Positions 31,475 through 41,600 of a stretch of DNA of 64,000 nucleotides are shown one piece after another (within the stretch, counting starts at the first letter, position 1; every line of letters begins with the position of its first letter). A model generated the notes under the pieces. It saw only the letters and a list, made by a program, of their open reading frames with translations. It was not told the origin of the DNA and ran no database searches. Origin of the DNA: Pteria penguin (Eukaryota > Mollusca > Bivalvia > Pterioida > Pteriidae); the NCBI GenBank assembly GCA_035048485.1, contig CM068590.1:17968774-18032773 (forward strand), in the 5' to 3' direction. The position numbers and the translations under genes were made by a program.

Positions 31475-33379
31475 AGAAAGTAAATGACCTACATTGGCTC
31501 ATGATTGCTGGTTAACAGCCATTTTTTTTGGCTTTTTATTCTAGCCGTTGTTTCAGTATTTTGTTTGACCGTCTGCTTCGCCTTTTCCTTTTACCTGTTT
31601 TAAAGCTTATGAAAATATCCTGAGAGTCGATGATCCCTCCATTATTTGTCAACTTGATACATTGATGCTGTTGATGTGTAGAGTTTCTGAATGGTTAATT
31701 GTGTATCATATATTGTATCTGAAAAAAAAAGGTAATTTCAAGATCATAATGTAACATGATTCTTATTTAACATTACATTAAGATTAATTTATTCATAATT
31801 GATCACATCTGCCTTATAGTTATACACTGCACAGAAATTTTGACCTGAGCAACTCACCCACCTAAATAAATTGTGGAAATCCTGTGAAAAAATTTGAGTT
31901 TTGGAAACTAGAACACTTAAATTTATCTACTGAAAGTATTTTGGGAAAACAACCTTAGAGTTTTGTGAGGGGTAATCTGGTTTTAAAATGATAATCATGT
32001 TACAAGATTATCAAATTACTCGACATAAACTGGTCCTTCCATTTATGCGCAAAACAATTGTTATACTATATACCATTTGCCGATCTTCATAAGTGTTGTC
32101 TTTTTGTCCGAGCTAATACCTTTTGGCGTTGTTTTTCGTTATGGCGTTACAATAAATTTATGTCAAGTATTATGACATCACTATGAAAATCAACGCTAAG
32201 AGTTGTTAGCTCGGACAAAAAGACAGCCATTATCAAGATCGGCAAGTGATCTATTGTCATACTTGAGATTAGACAAATGTTGAAAATGTATTGTGACGTC
32301 ACGAAATTCATTAAATATTTCACAAAAGTAGTAGGTCAGTTATGAGACATAGTGGTCAAAAATTGTCTTAGTGACGAATTATCTTGTTAAGAGTTGTCAT
32401 GGTGACAACTTTTCTTGTAGTCATGTTAATTATGAATGAGCAAACAGAGCTAGAGGGGAGGGGGAGGGAACTATTTCCTGTCTGCCTCCTCAATTTCCTT
32501 ACAAAATTTTATATGAATATCACAGTACTTTTAATTATTAATTCCAACAAATCCAGTATCATTAATTACCACAAAACGAAACTGATTGAAATCTTAAGAT
32601 TTTTTTCCAGCAGTCATGTAGTCTACAGTAGATCTAGATCTAAAATGATTTTGCAAATAAAATAATGCAAAACTTTTTGGCAAAATCAATACTGAGCAAA
32701 GCACCACATTGAACATACACACTAAGCAACAAGAAGAGTTACATTACATCTTAAAGAGCTGTCATCATTCTTTTTATCTCACTGGCATGTACCATGTACC
32801 TCAAGTTTCACTTTCTATATCATTTTTGGAATGCCTGTGCTACGGGAATTAACTCGTGTAAGCCGCTTGTTTTGATGTATCATGTAGCCTTAGAACTCCG
32901 CAAGTATTTTGTTTGTATTTTGGTTGTTTTGTTTTGTTTTTTATTTGTTTTGTTTTGTGTGTGTTTTTTTTTTTGGGGGGGGGGGGGCTGAAATGCTTTC
33001 CGGGCCTACAAAATCTTCACGTCAGCCTTGCTTTAAATAAATCAAGTAAATTCAAACTTCACAGTACTGTGTCGACAGGGTGTCCTCAGTGACCTTACCC
33101 AGGCATATTTCCAAGGTCAAGGTTAAGGCATAACTGTCTCTGGAATACTTGTCCGCTCCATCAGGGACGTATATTGTTGGTTTGTTTATTAGTCTAAAGC
33201 AAATCCAGCTTATGGACAAAATACATAATATAAATATAATAATAAATAATAATGGAGAGTGATGAGGAAAATGCCGAATGCAAATGCCGAAAACAAATCT
33301 CTCAGAAGGAGTCATCACCAAAATTATACGACTGGGAATGTTTGATGAAGGGGAAAAAGAAAACAAAGACCAGGCCTAG
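31475..33379. other. Non-coding stretch with one MITE and a T/G-rich tract
   Basis: Holds the MITE at 32072-32253 and a TTTTG/T/G tract at 32910-32988 ending in 13-14 G. Open frames at 32384-32665 and 32794-32991 are not convincing. The frame at 33252-33443 (MESDEENAECKCRKQ...) has acidic/basic composition but no recognisable domain, and part of it lies in the TIR of the next element. Confidence 0.4.
32072..32253. mobile_element. 190 bp palindromic MITE (CACTTGCCGATC family), copy 2
   Basis: Inverted ends TACCATTTGCCGATCTT and AAGATCGGCAAGTGATCTA, with inner pairs TTTTTGTCCGAGCTAA / TTAGCTCGGACAAAAA. Clearly the same family as 15526-15714. Confidence 0.78.
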
Positions 33380-33884
33380 GGTCCGGCGCCATAAACTGAG
33401 AAAATACTTAAGTCATTTTAATTTATTCCTTTATCAAACGTAAAAATAAATTGTCAAGCAGAATGATTTAATTCTGTTTATCGATAGAATAAAACTAAAT
33501 AACATCCAAATCACATCGTCATATGTCCGACATCACACATTTTGACACACATATTCATTATGACGTCACAATTAAATGGCCCGTCAAACGATTTAACTAT
33601 GACGTCACAATGGAACTACGTAAAGGGCGTGGTTAAAGTTGGATGCGGCGATCCCTCAATTGAGTGATCGTCAAATGCCCGACATCACACATTTTGGCAC
33701 ACTTTTTCATTATGACGTCATAAATAAATGGCCCGTGAATGAATTTAACTATGACGTCACAATGAAAATACGTAAAGGGCATGGTTAAAGCTGGATCTGG
33801 CGATCCCTCAATTATTAATTCCTTGCTGAACAGAAGAATTTGAATTTATGACTTAAGTATTTTCTCAGTTTATGGCGCCGGACC
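33380..33884. mobile_element. 505 bp element: perfect 37 bp TIRs around a duplicated core
   Basis: The TIRs 33380-33416 and 33848-33884 are exact complements beginning GGTCCGGCGCCATAAACTGA. The core contains two ~148 bp head-to-tail units (about 33516-33664 and 33665-33812) sharing CCGACATCACACATTTTG, ATTATGACGTCA, AAATGGCCCGT and TGGCGATCCCTCAATT. Four TGACGTCA octamers lie inside. No transposase, so non-autonomous. Confidence 0.85.
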
Positions 33885-34785
33885 TTGGTGGAGTATGCAT
33901 TGAAATTTGAAATGTACGATAGATGGTGTTCGAACATGTTGAGATGCATGGTGTCTTGGAAGTGACGTCTCGATTTAGCCGGGCTTAGAGCCGAAGGCAT
34001 AAGCCAAGGCTATAGCCGCCGTGCGCGATTCTCAAAACGAGACAGTCTAATTATAAGTTTTTAGCCCTCTTTGTCACTCATTGTGTTCTTGCACTTCAAA
34101 ACATAACCTCTGATATAAATCCTAGCATTATAATATTCAGAACGTATTGAATCTTTATTGGATCATTAATTATATGTAACATTGCAAATACAGATATACA
34201 TGTGTATTTTCGTGTACTGTGTAGACTGAAGTTACCTGAAGTTATCACTGCGCAAAGAGTACACACTGCATGTAGATGTAATTTGTCTGCAGTAGCATAC
34301 ACAACATTATACAGTATTTAATGTAATTTATGAGAGGCGCGTGATGTTTAGCGTCGACAGGTTTATATATATACCTCTCTGGCGTCGGGGATGTAATTAA
34401 TTGTCAATATTTGTTAATTCTAGGCTAAATGAATAAAACAAAACGAAATCCAGTGATAATAAAATAACCGATAACGCGTCACATGAACCTCAGTCAGTCT
34501 CGTTATGGTCACTGTCTAGACATTTTAAGATCTGGAAAGGTATTTCTCCCATATTCACAGAGTTATTCTCATATTTACTGCAAAATGATCAGCCTGTCTC
34601 CCACAGGGGGTGGAAGATAAGCTACACGACTTATTTCGCGCTCAATGTTATCATGACGTCATTAGCAAACACAACATACGTCAACGTGAAGCAACCTAAG
34701 TTTTGTTCATTTTCCAACATAAACGGAAGGGAAAATGACAAATTTAGGTGCAAATTATTGAATGGGAGAAAAATAATCTACCTCT
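33885..34785. other. Unassigned sequence, weak coding-like frame
   Basis: A minus-strand frame (34000 down to about 33886) reads MPSALSPAKSRRHFQDTMHL and on to SNFNAYSTK before the TIR; its composition looks protein-like but I cannot name a family. A TATATATATA stretch near 34363 and a TGACGTCA at 34654 are present. Nothing else recognised. Confidence 0.3.
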
Positions 34786-34873
34786 ATTGTCCGGTGGTGA
34801 CAGAGAAATCAACTAACCCTCGTGTCAAATTTGACACTCGGGTTAGTTGATTTCTCTGTCACCACCGGACAAT
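34786..34873. repeat. 88 bp near-perfect palindrome without spacer
   Basis: The sequence is its own complement around an axis between 34829 and 34830. Outer arms begin ATTGTCCGGTGGTGACAGAG; only two base pairs (34820/34839 and 34821/34838) are mismatched. It produces the same peptide (YCPVVTEKSTNP...) on both strands, which is why frames appear at 34653-34850 and 34809-34991. Confidence 0.9.
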
Positions 34874-35395
34874 AACGGTAGATTCTATTAGACATTGCCA
34901 ACTGGTCTAATATTTGTGTACATGTGTATGTGAGGGGTTTCCCTATGTCTATTTTTTGCCGATAGAAGCGTATGTCTAATTCGAGCGTCAAGCATAAACA
35001 TTGGTAAAGCGTTGTGTATTGCTGATTACCTTATCTCTTGGCAGAAAGAAAACGGGTATATGTATTGTTCCCTGTGCTGATTAGCATGTCTGACATTATT
35101 CTCAGATCGACGTCATTTCCAACGAAGAAGAGATCAAGATGTAGTTTAATCTAATGTCGCCGGTTCATAAATGGAGACAAATAAACCCCAAGTATCATTT
35201 CAGGTTTTCTCTTGGATTTGCTCAGTAACATCTAAATTTTTGCAATTTTGACAAAAAAGGCGATTTTTTTTTTCATGCATTACTCTTCGAACCGTCGGTT
35301 ACTATCAAGATATGTTGGTAGATCTGTAGAACTTTTCAAGGATAAATAGAATATCCTGCTATTTAAACGGCTTTGTTCAGTATGCATTTAAATGC

Positions 35396-35613
35396 ACAGA
35401 GAAAATGGTAGATTTCCCGAATATTCAGACGTGTTCGAAGGTCAAGGACATCTTCAAGGAAATACAAAATATGAACAGATAATAAAATATAACATGTTGC
35501 TCATTCAATGAGGAATGTTCTGTTTGCAAATACAGAGATGCAGAGAACAAATGAATTTTATCGAATATTCAGACGCGTTCGAATGTCAAGGACATCTTCA
35601 AAGGAAATACAAA
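35396..35613. repeat. Local direct duplication, ~75 bp copies 143 bp apart
   Basis: CGAATATTCAGACG(T/C)GTTCGAA, GTCAAGGACATCTTCAA and GGAAATACAAAAT occur in both 35396-35470 and 35540-35613. No coding content; AT-rich surroundings. Confidence 0.75.
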
Positions 35614-35863
35614 ATCTCAACTGAGGACTGAAATCAGAAATGATATAAATAAACCTCGTGAGTATTGTGCCTAATACTTGACTTTCACATATCGCCCAAC
35701 CCCCCCCCCCCCCCTTTTTTTTTTTTCTTTTTAGGAAATTCTGGATCCGTCACATTCAAGAGTGAAAGGATCGTCACACCGTCTTCAAATCGATATCAGA
35801 TCCTCGGAATAAGTTACATTATGACCATGCTGATATAGCGGGTAAGCATATGAACCAATCTGA

Positions 35864-36064
35864 CAGTGGCGGATCCAGGATTTCCGAAAAGGGGGGGGGG
35901 TTATGTGAAAGTCAAGTATTAGGAAAAATACCTAGCCATTTTGGATGCCAAATCTGGAGTTTTACTCATATAATTTGAATGTTTTCAACTTTATCATCTA
36001 TATATGCCTTGTAAATTTGCGGCGAAAATAACGGACGGGACGGGCCCCTCTAAATCCGCCACTG
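35864..36064 (+). mobile_element. GGATCCAG-type MITE
   Basis: Ends CAGTGGCGGATCCAG and TAAATCCGCCACTG are inverted repeats, flanked by TCTGA and TCTAA (5 bp, one mismatch). The interior matches the complement of 2806-2989. A poly-C plus CTGGATCCG piece at about 35690-35750 is a fragment of the same family. Confidence 0.75.
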
Positions 36065-36394
36065 TCTAAGAGCTCTACACGAGGAAGATACTCCTGTATT
36101 TTAGAATTTTTTTTACAAAATTATTGAGGTGAAATAACATACCTGAGAAATTTCCTCCTTCTGTCGATGATCTCGTACCTCAAATGAACATATCAATGTG
36201 ATATATGATATCACGATATGCGATGTACTGATACCGACGAGGATTTGAATAGAATTATCTGCGGTCAGTTTGAGTTATCTATTGCATTCAGTATCTCTCT
36301 TTGTTTATGTTTTTTATAAGTCACACCAGGACTGCTTCAGTTCCTTAATAATGGTGGTTGAAATTGTGATGAAGGAAACTGGATTCTAGGTAAA

Positions 36395-37485
36395 ATCCAC
36401 TGACATCCGACAAGCAGGAGGTATCCACTGAACTTTGACAAGTAAATTGGTAGACCAACCTACTCGGAGAAACTACATAGGTTTGACAGGTTGAAAAAAA
36501 CCCCCACATACTTTAACATGTTAGCTGGCAGACCTCTCCACTAGGTTGATTGATTGATTAGTGTTTTACGTCGCTTTCAACAATATTTCAGTTATATCGC
36601 GACATGGAAGCAGGAGGTTACCAACCTCTTAAACATAGTGGCGCAACCCAGGAATCGAACCCGGATCGTCGGCGCCGCAAGCCAAGGGCTTAACCACTAC
36701 ACCACGCCTGCCCCTCTTCTCTCCACTAGGAGAAAACTACGAATTTTCAATGGGCAGACCTTGTCACTTTGGTAAAGACCAGTGATCATAGACAGGTAAA
36801 CTGGTAGACATTCCTTTTCTAAGAAAACCACAGTCGTCACAGGCAGATCGATAGACTTGGAGAATACCATCTACTTTCAATAGGTAATCTGGCAGACCGT
36901 GAATATTCAACAGGTAGATGTCATTTTGAGAAAACCAATGGCCATCGACAGGTTAACTGGCAGAACTTTTCGCCCGGAAGAAACCACTGACTTTCGGTAG
37001 GTACATCGGCAGTCCTTTCCAGTCGGAGTAAATCGCTGACCTTTGACAGGTAAATGGCTAAAATTTTCACTCGGTAAAAGCCATGGACCTTTGACAAGAA
37101 AACTGGCAGATCTTTGACACTTAAACTGGCATACCTTTGACAGGTAAACTGACAGATCTTTGACAGGTAAACTGACAGATCTTTGACAGTTAAACTGGCA
37201 GACCTTTCACTGGTAAACTGGCCGTCCTTTGTTAGGTAAACTGGCAGACCTTTGACAGGTAAACTGGCTGACCTTTGGCCGGTAAACTGGCAGACCTTTG
37301 ACAGGGAAACTGGTAGACATTTGACAGGTAAACTGACCGTCCTTTGACAGGTAAAGTGGCAGAACTTTGACAGGTAAACTGGCAGACATTTGACAGGTTA
37401 AGTGGCAGAACTTTGAAGGGTAAACTGGCAGACCTTTGACAGGTGAACTGGCAGACCTTCTCACTAAAAACTATTGAACTTTGCC
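36395..37485. repeat. 23 bp minisatellite, GACAGGTAAACTGGCAGACC type
   Basis: From about 37020 to 37485 some 20 units of 23 bp run head to tail; degenerate units extend left to about 36395. Because 23 is not a multiple of three, the unit is read in all frames, giving a 23-residue peptide period on the minus strand (37207-37464). Each good unit contains CAGGTAAAC, a match to the 5' splice-site consensus on the plus strand. Confidence 0.85.
36546..36718 (-). mobile_element. tRNA-derived SINE family 2, with perfect 12 bp target-site duplication
   Basis: CTCTCCACTAGG flanks it exactly (36534-36545, 36719-36730). On the minus strand it has TGGTGTAGTGGTTAAGCCCT (A box), CCGGGTTCGATTCCTGGGTT (B box), a body with AACCTCCTGCTTCCATGTCG and a tail GCGACGTAAAACACTAATCA followed by ATCA repeats. 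It interrupts the minisatellite. Confidence 0.92.
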
Positions 37486-38333
37486 AGTTAAACTGACAGA
37501 TCTCACTAAGAGAGTACGACGATCTTCGAAAATCCTTATATCAAGATAGGTTATTCTGTTAGAGTTATCTCTCTTATGTCGAGATATTAGTTTGGAAAGT
37601 AATCCGCCCTGGCGTTAAATATTTGAAGGGAAGATGGTTCCAAAGCTCCCATTATCTCCCTTTGATTCTAAACAGTATCCATGTGACAAAATCCCAATAT
37701 CATTAATATAAGTAGAGGGGATAGGTTTTCCCCTATCGTTTGTTCTATCAAGGTATTGCTAATTTTGAGATGTTTTTCTCAACCATCTAACCTATTTGGT
37801 TCAGCATCCTAGTCCGCCTCAAGCGAAGCATCTACTCGAGCACTGATGATTTTACATCTCAAGTTAAACCCAGGCACTGTTCAAGCCATTGGTTGACATA
37901 TAAAATCATGTATCGAAGATAAACATAAAACGACATCATGGCATGTAAAAACAAATATTCTTGTCAAAGTATGATCGAAGAAGAGTTCAATAATGTGATC
38001 AATCAATGAGGATCGATGCATCATCCATTAATAGAAAGTAAAAAGTGGTTTTCTTGACTGGTGTTGATCAAACGAAGACAATACTTGTGTTATATCTATT
38101 ATGACACACCCTTTACCAAGTATTATTAAGAACATAGTACATATATCAATATCTGACTTTATTAATCAACGTAGATATATGTAAGCAAGGTCAATAAGTG
38201 TTTATCATATCAGCAGTAACACTACGGTGTTAATCCGCAAAGAGTTCCATTTGTAACCTTCCCCTTTGCACCCGTATTTGCGAACGGAAATGGACGAGTT
38301 GTTACAATTGAAAATATTTGTCACAAGAGATGG
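37486..38333. other. AT-rich sequence, nothing recognised
   Basis: No exon, tRNA-like box or inverted repeat identified. GGAAATGGACGAGTTGTTAC (38286-38305) recurs at about 47895, so both lie in copies of an unnamed repeat. Confidence 0.4.
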
Positions 38334-38350
38334 CAATATACGTGACACGA

Positions 38351-38609
38351 AGCCGGCGTGGCCTAGTGGTATCGCGCTGGACTCCTGATCGGGAGGGCCG
38401 GGGTTCGAGTCCCACTCTGGTCATGCCGGTGTTCTGTCTTTCGGATGAGACAGTAAAAACCGAGGCCCCGTGTCGTTGTGTGCATGACACGTTAAAGATC
38501 CCTCACTGCTTCGGGTGGGTCCGTTGCAAAGGTCAAAATTTGTATGCCCCGCATCAAGCAGATGCCGTCACCATATACGTGAAATATTCGTGGTGTGACG
38601 TTAAACAAA

Positions 38610-38644
<35 letters not shown>
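38351..38644 (+). mobile_element. V-SINE (RUDI-like), full length, 17 bp target-site duplication
   Basis: CAATATACGTGACACGA (38334-38350) and CAATATACGTCACACGA (38645-38661) flank the element with one mismatch. Head GCCGGCGTGGCCTAGTGG, B box GGTTCGAGTCC, V domain GAGACAGTAAAAACCGAGG and CGTTAAAGATCCCTC, tail GTGACGTTAAACAAAAATCA plus about eight ATCA units. The best-preserved copy in the window. Confidence 0.95.
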
Positions 38645-38649
<5 letters not shown>

Positions 38650-38661
38650 TACGTCACACGA

Positions 38662-41600
38662 TAGAACGTGAACAGGGACGGATCCAGCATTTTAGAAGAA
38701 TAGAAGAAGAAGGGATATCAACGTTTGTTGGTAAATTTCCGCTTTTGAATAATCATATAACAGTGGTTTAAACTTTTCATGGTTTCTTGGATTTCAGCTC
38801 AAGTGATCCTTGTTGACCTGCCCCTCCTGCATTTTATGTGTTCTTCCTGAAGGACACACTCGGATTAGAATAAAGTTATAACAAAGCATTTATTGACTAA
38901 GTATGAGGGCAGCATACGATTTGATGCCCCCAAGATAAAATGTTAAACAAACCCTTTGATTGACAAAGCGAATTTTGAGTAATATTTTTCTTCAAATTCC
39001 GATCCATTCTTTTCAAGGTTATATTTCAGACCAAAGTTCTCTGTTTTGGTCTGATATGTTGGTCTATTTTCATACGTGACTTCTGCCGTGGGACTGATTG
39101 TCATATTATGAACTTAACTTTATTGGAAAAACGAACTTTAGGGAAAAAAAACCCAAAACCGCAAAACAAACAAACAATCCCCCTTTCCCAGATATAATTA
39201 AGTCGGTCGAGTTACCCTTCATAGTGATATATTATTTAAGTTAAAGGTAATGATAATTTTACTTCGACGTAAAAAAGCTTTAAAGCAGACCGATTTGCAA
39301 GCAATCTTATCATAATAAACCATAAGATAAAAACACACCAATGCTATATAAAGTCATGCACAGAGTTTTATTTTCTCACGCAGGTAGCGTTAATTTATAT
39401 AGGAATGTTAATAATGGATAATGAGTGACTGTATGACGATGCAGGTACTGCTACACACTTTACCACTGTTTGCGATGCTGCACATCCAGCTTTCCGATGA
39501 TTCAGTTGAAAATAGTTGATTCAGAGAGTGGAAACTACCCCGTTCCCTTTTCACCAGTAGATTGATCTTTGTTTTCCTTCACACCATGATTATTCTATAT
39601 ATAAACACAGGACATCTGCCTGATGCATTGCGCAGATATTTAGAGTTTTGCGACGAACGGATTGGAAGCACTTTGGGATCCTTTTACATGCCATGTCTAC
39701 TGTGACATGAGATTTTGTTTTTTAATGTTTATTTGAAATACACGACACCGATGGCATTGGTGGCATTCGGACCCAAGACCTTTCGTTTACGAGCCCAGCT
39801 CCTTTCCAGTTAAGCTACAATTGGTCTCCCGTCATCACCAAACTTTATCATAAAACAAAGTTGGTTTTAGTTGATAAGTCATTTGTTTTGGTTTTCAGGT
39901 TTAGTGGTGGAAACCATGTATAAAATCCTGAATTAAATAGAGATTCCCTACCTAGAGCCATTGGTTGCATATTCATGAAATGCAAGTCAATGGCGAGCCT
40001 TACCATAACAAAGACATGTAAACTGCAGAAGGGGGACTCTCGTAGCATTGAAGTACACGAATCCGGATTTTCCGGATTACAGAAGTCCGGACTAATAGAG
40101 TATCACTGAACACGGTTCATGTATGATAAAAATTCCAGGAGACTTCAAACCTTTCAAATCTCTTGCTGAATTGGTTTACCACTCAGTCACGACGTCGCCG
40201 ACCTACCAAATAAACCTTCTTAACTCTACTATTAACTACAAAGAAGGGTATATTTTACACTTTTTAAAAGTAATAACACTTGATTATCTTATTTTGCCAT
40301 TTAGGTATAAAATGGTTAAAAACCTCTGTGATAATATTCCTCTAAGTACAAATCACTATTCTCCTCTTTTGTACTGTGTAATATTATAATTTCATTAAAT
40401 GGCTTTACCAGACATTCAGGAATGTAAGGTCAATATCGTCTTGTCTAGAGGAATGACTAGTCCGACAACAGAAATTTTATGCAATGAAATGTCATCCGAA
40501 GCCCGTCGTATATCATCCATTTGGTATTTTCCAGGAGTGAGGCTGTGGCTGTCGCTACAACGTTAAGCTTGATACCATCTGATTTATGATTTAGTTTGAA
40601 TGAAAGGATATTGTCTATAATTGGTACTTAATCTAAGTCGGATCCTTGCGATGTTCTTGATGCTATGACGTTCATCCTAAATTCCTTGTTATTACTAGTG
40701 CTCCTGAATGCCGAATTCCTTTACTGGAGAACCGGGTATGAGGTATGACATGTGGTTGGTCCTTAATTAAATTCGAACACTCCTTTTCCATTTTCAAAAT
40801 TATTCCGAATGAAATCTTTTAAAGAAGTTAGATTTCCGTATTGAAGGCTGAAAATTAAGATTTCAGTATACATGTATTTTGTTTTGTGTTACTCCGCTTT
40901 CGTATTTTTTTTAAGTTGTTGCCCTTATCTTTTTTTTCTAAAGTGGATTAGAGGAGTGGGTGATCTAAACAAATTTCTGGACAATCATTAGAAATAATAT
41001 TTTATAAAAATTTTGGATACATTGCCAATCCAACAGAGTCCGTTTTCCTTATTGTTTTGTTTTGTTTGTTTGTTTGGGGTTTTTTTTGTTTTGTTTGTTA
41101 AATTTGGGGTTCAAATTTAATAGTGGCATCACCATGGTACCATAGTAACAACAAACAGTACAATGCCCGTACAAGTACGTACTGTAATAAGTACACATGT
41201 TATTTGTTATTTAACCACCTACTCTTCGGTGACGTTTAACATTCTTCTCTCACATTTAAACAGTCGTAATTGTAAAAGCTATCTAATCACAAAAGCCCTT
41301 GAGATGATAGCCATTATCTGTCGGGCTTAGAATTCAATTAAAGAAAGAATCCTAATCGCATGATTCGCATTTACCGTCGCTTAAAATGACGTGGAAAGTA
41401 TCTTGGTGTATTGAACAACAAATAAAACGATAAGGTTGAATGGTTTGGTGATAACTACATAACAATGTAAATACACATCCAGGTATGACGTATAAAGTAT
41501 GATCTGACGATGTTTCAGTGGCGCCGTTGTGTTTGAAAAAGTGGAGATACCGCACAACTACATGTATATAAACTCTCTTTTAATTAGTTACGGCGTAGTT

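Larger units (their letters stand above)
30332..31475. mobile_element. AGTCTGAAATGTCAGAC foldback remnant split by insertions
   Basis: The left end AGTCTGAAATGTCAGACTTA and AGCATGAGA (30333-30361) is matched in inverse by TCTCATGCTTGGGTCTGACA near 31446-31470. Between them sit the ACAAGAGGCCC element and a further MITE, so the original small element has been expanded by two later insertions. Confidence 0.55.

Noticed and set aside
37207..37464. 85-codon repetitive minus-strand frame
   Set aside because: Produced by the 23 bp minisatellite; the 23-residue period equals three DNA units.
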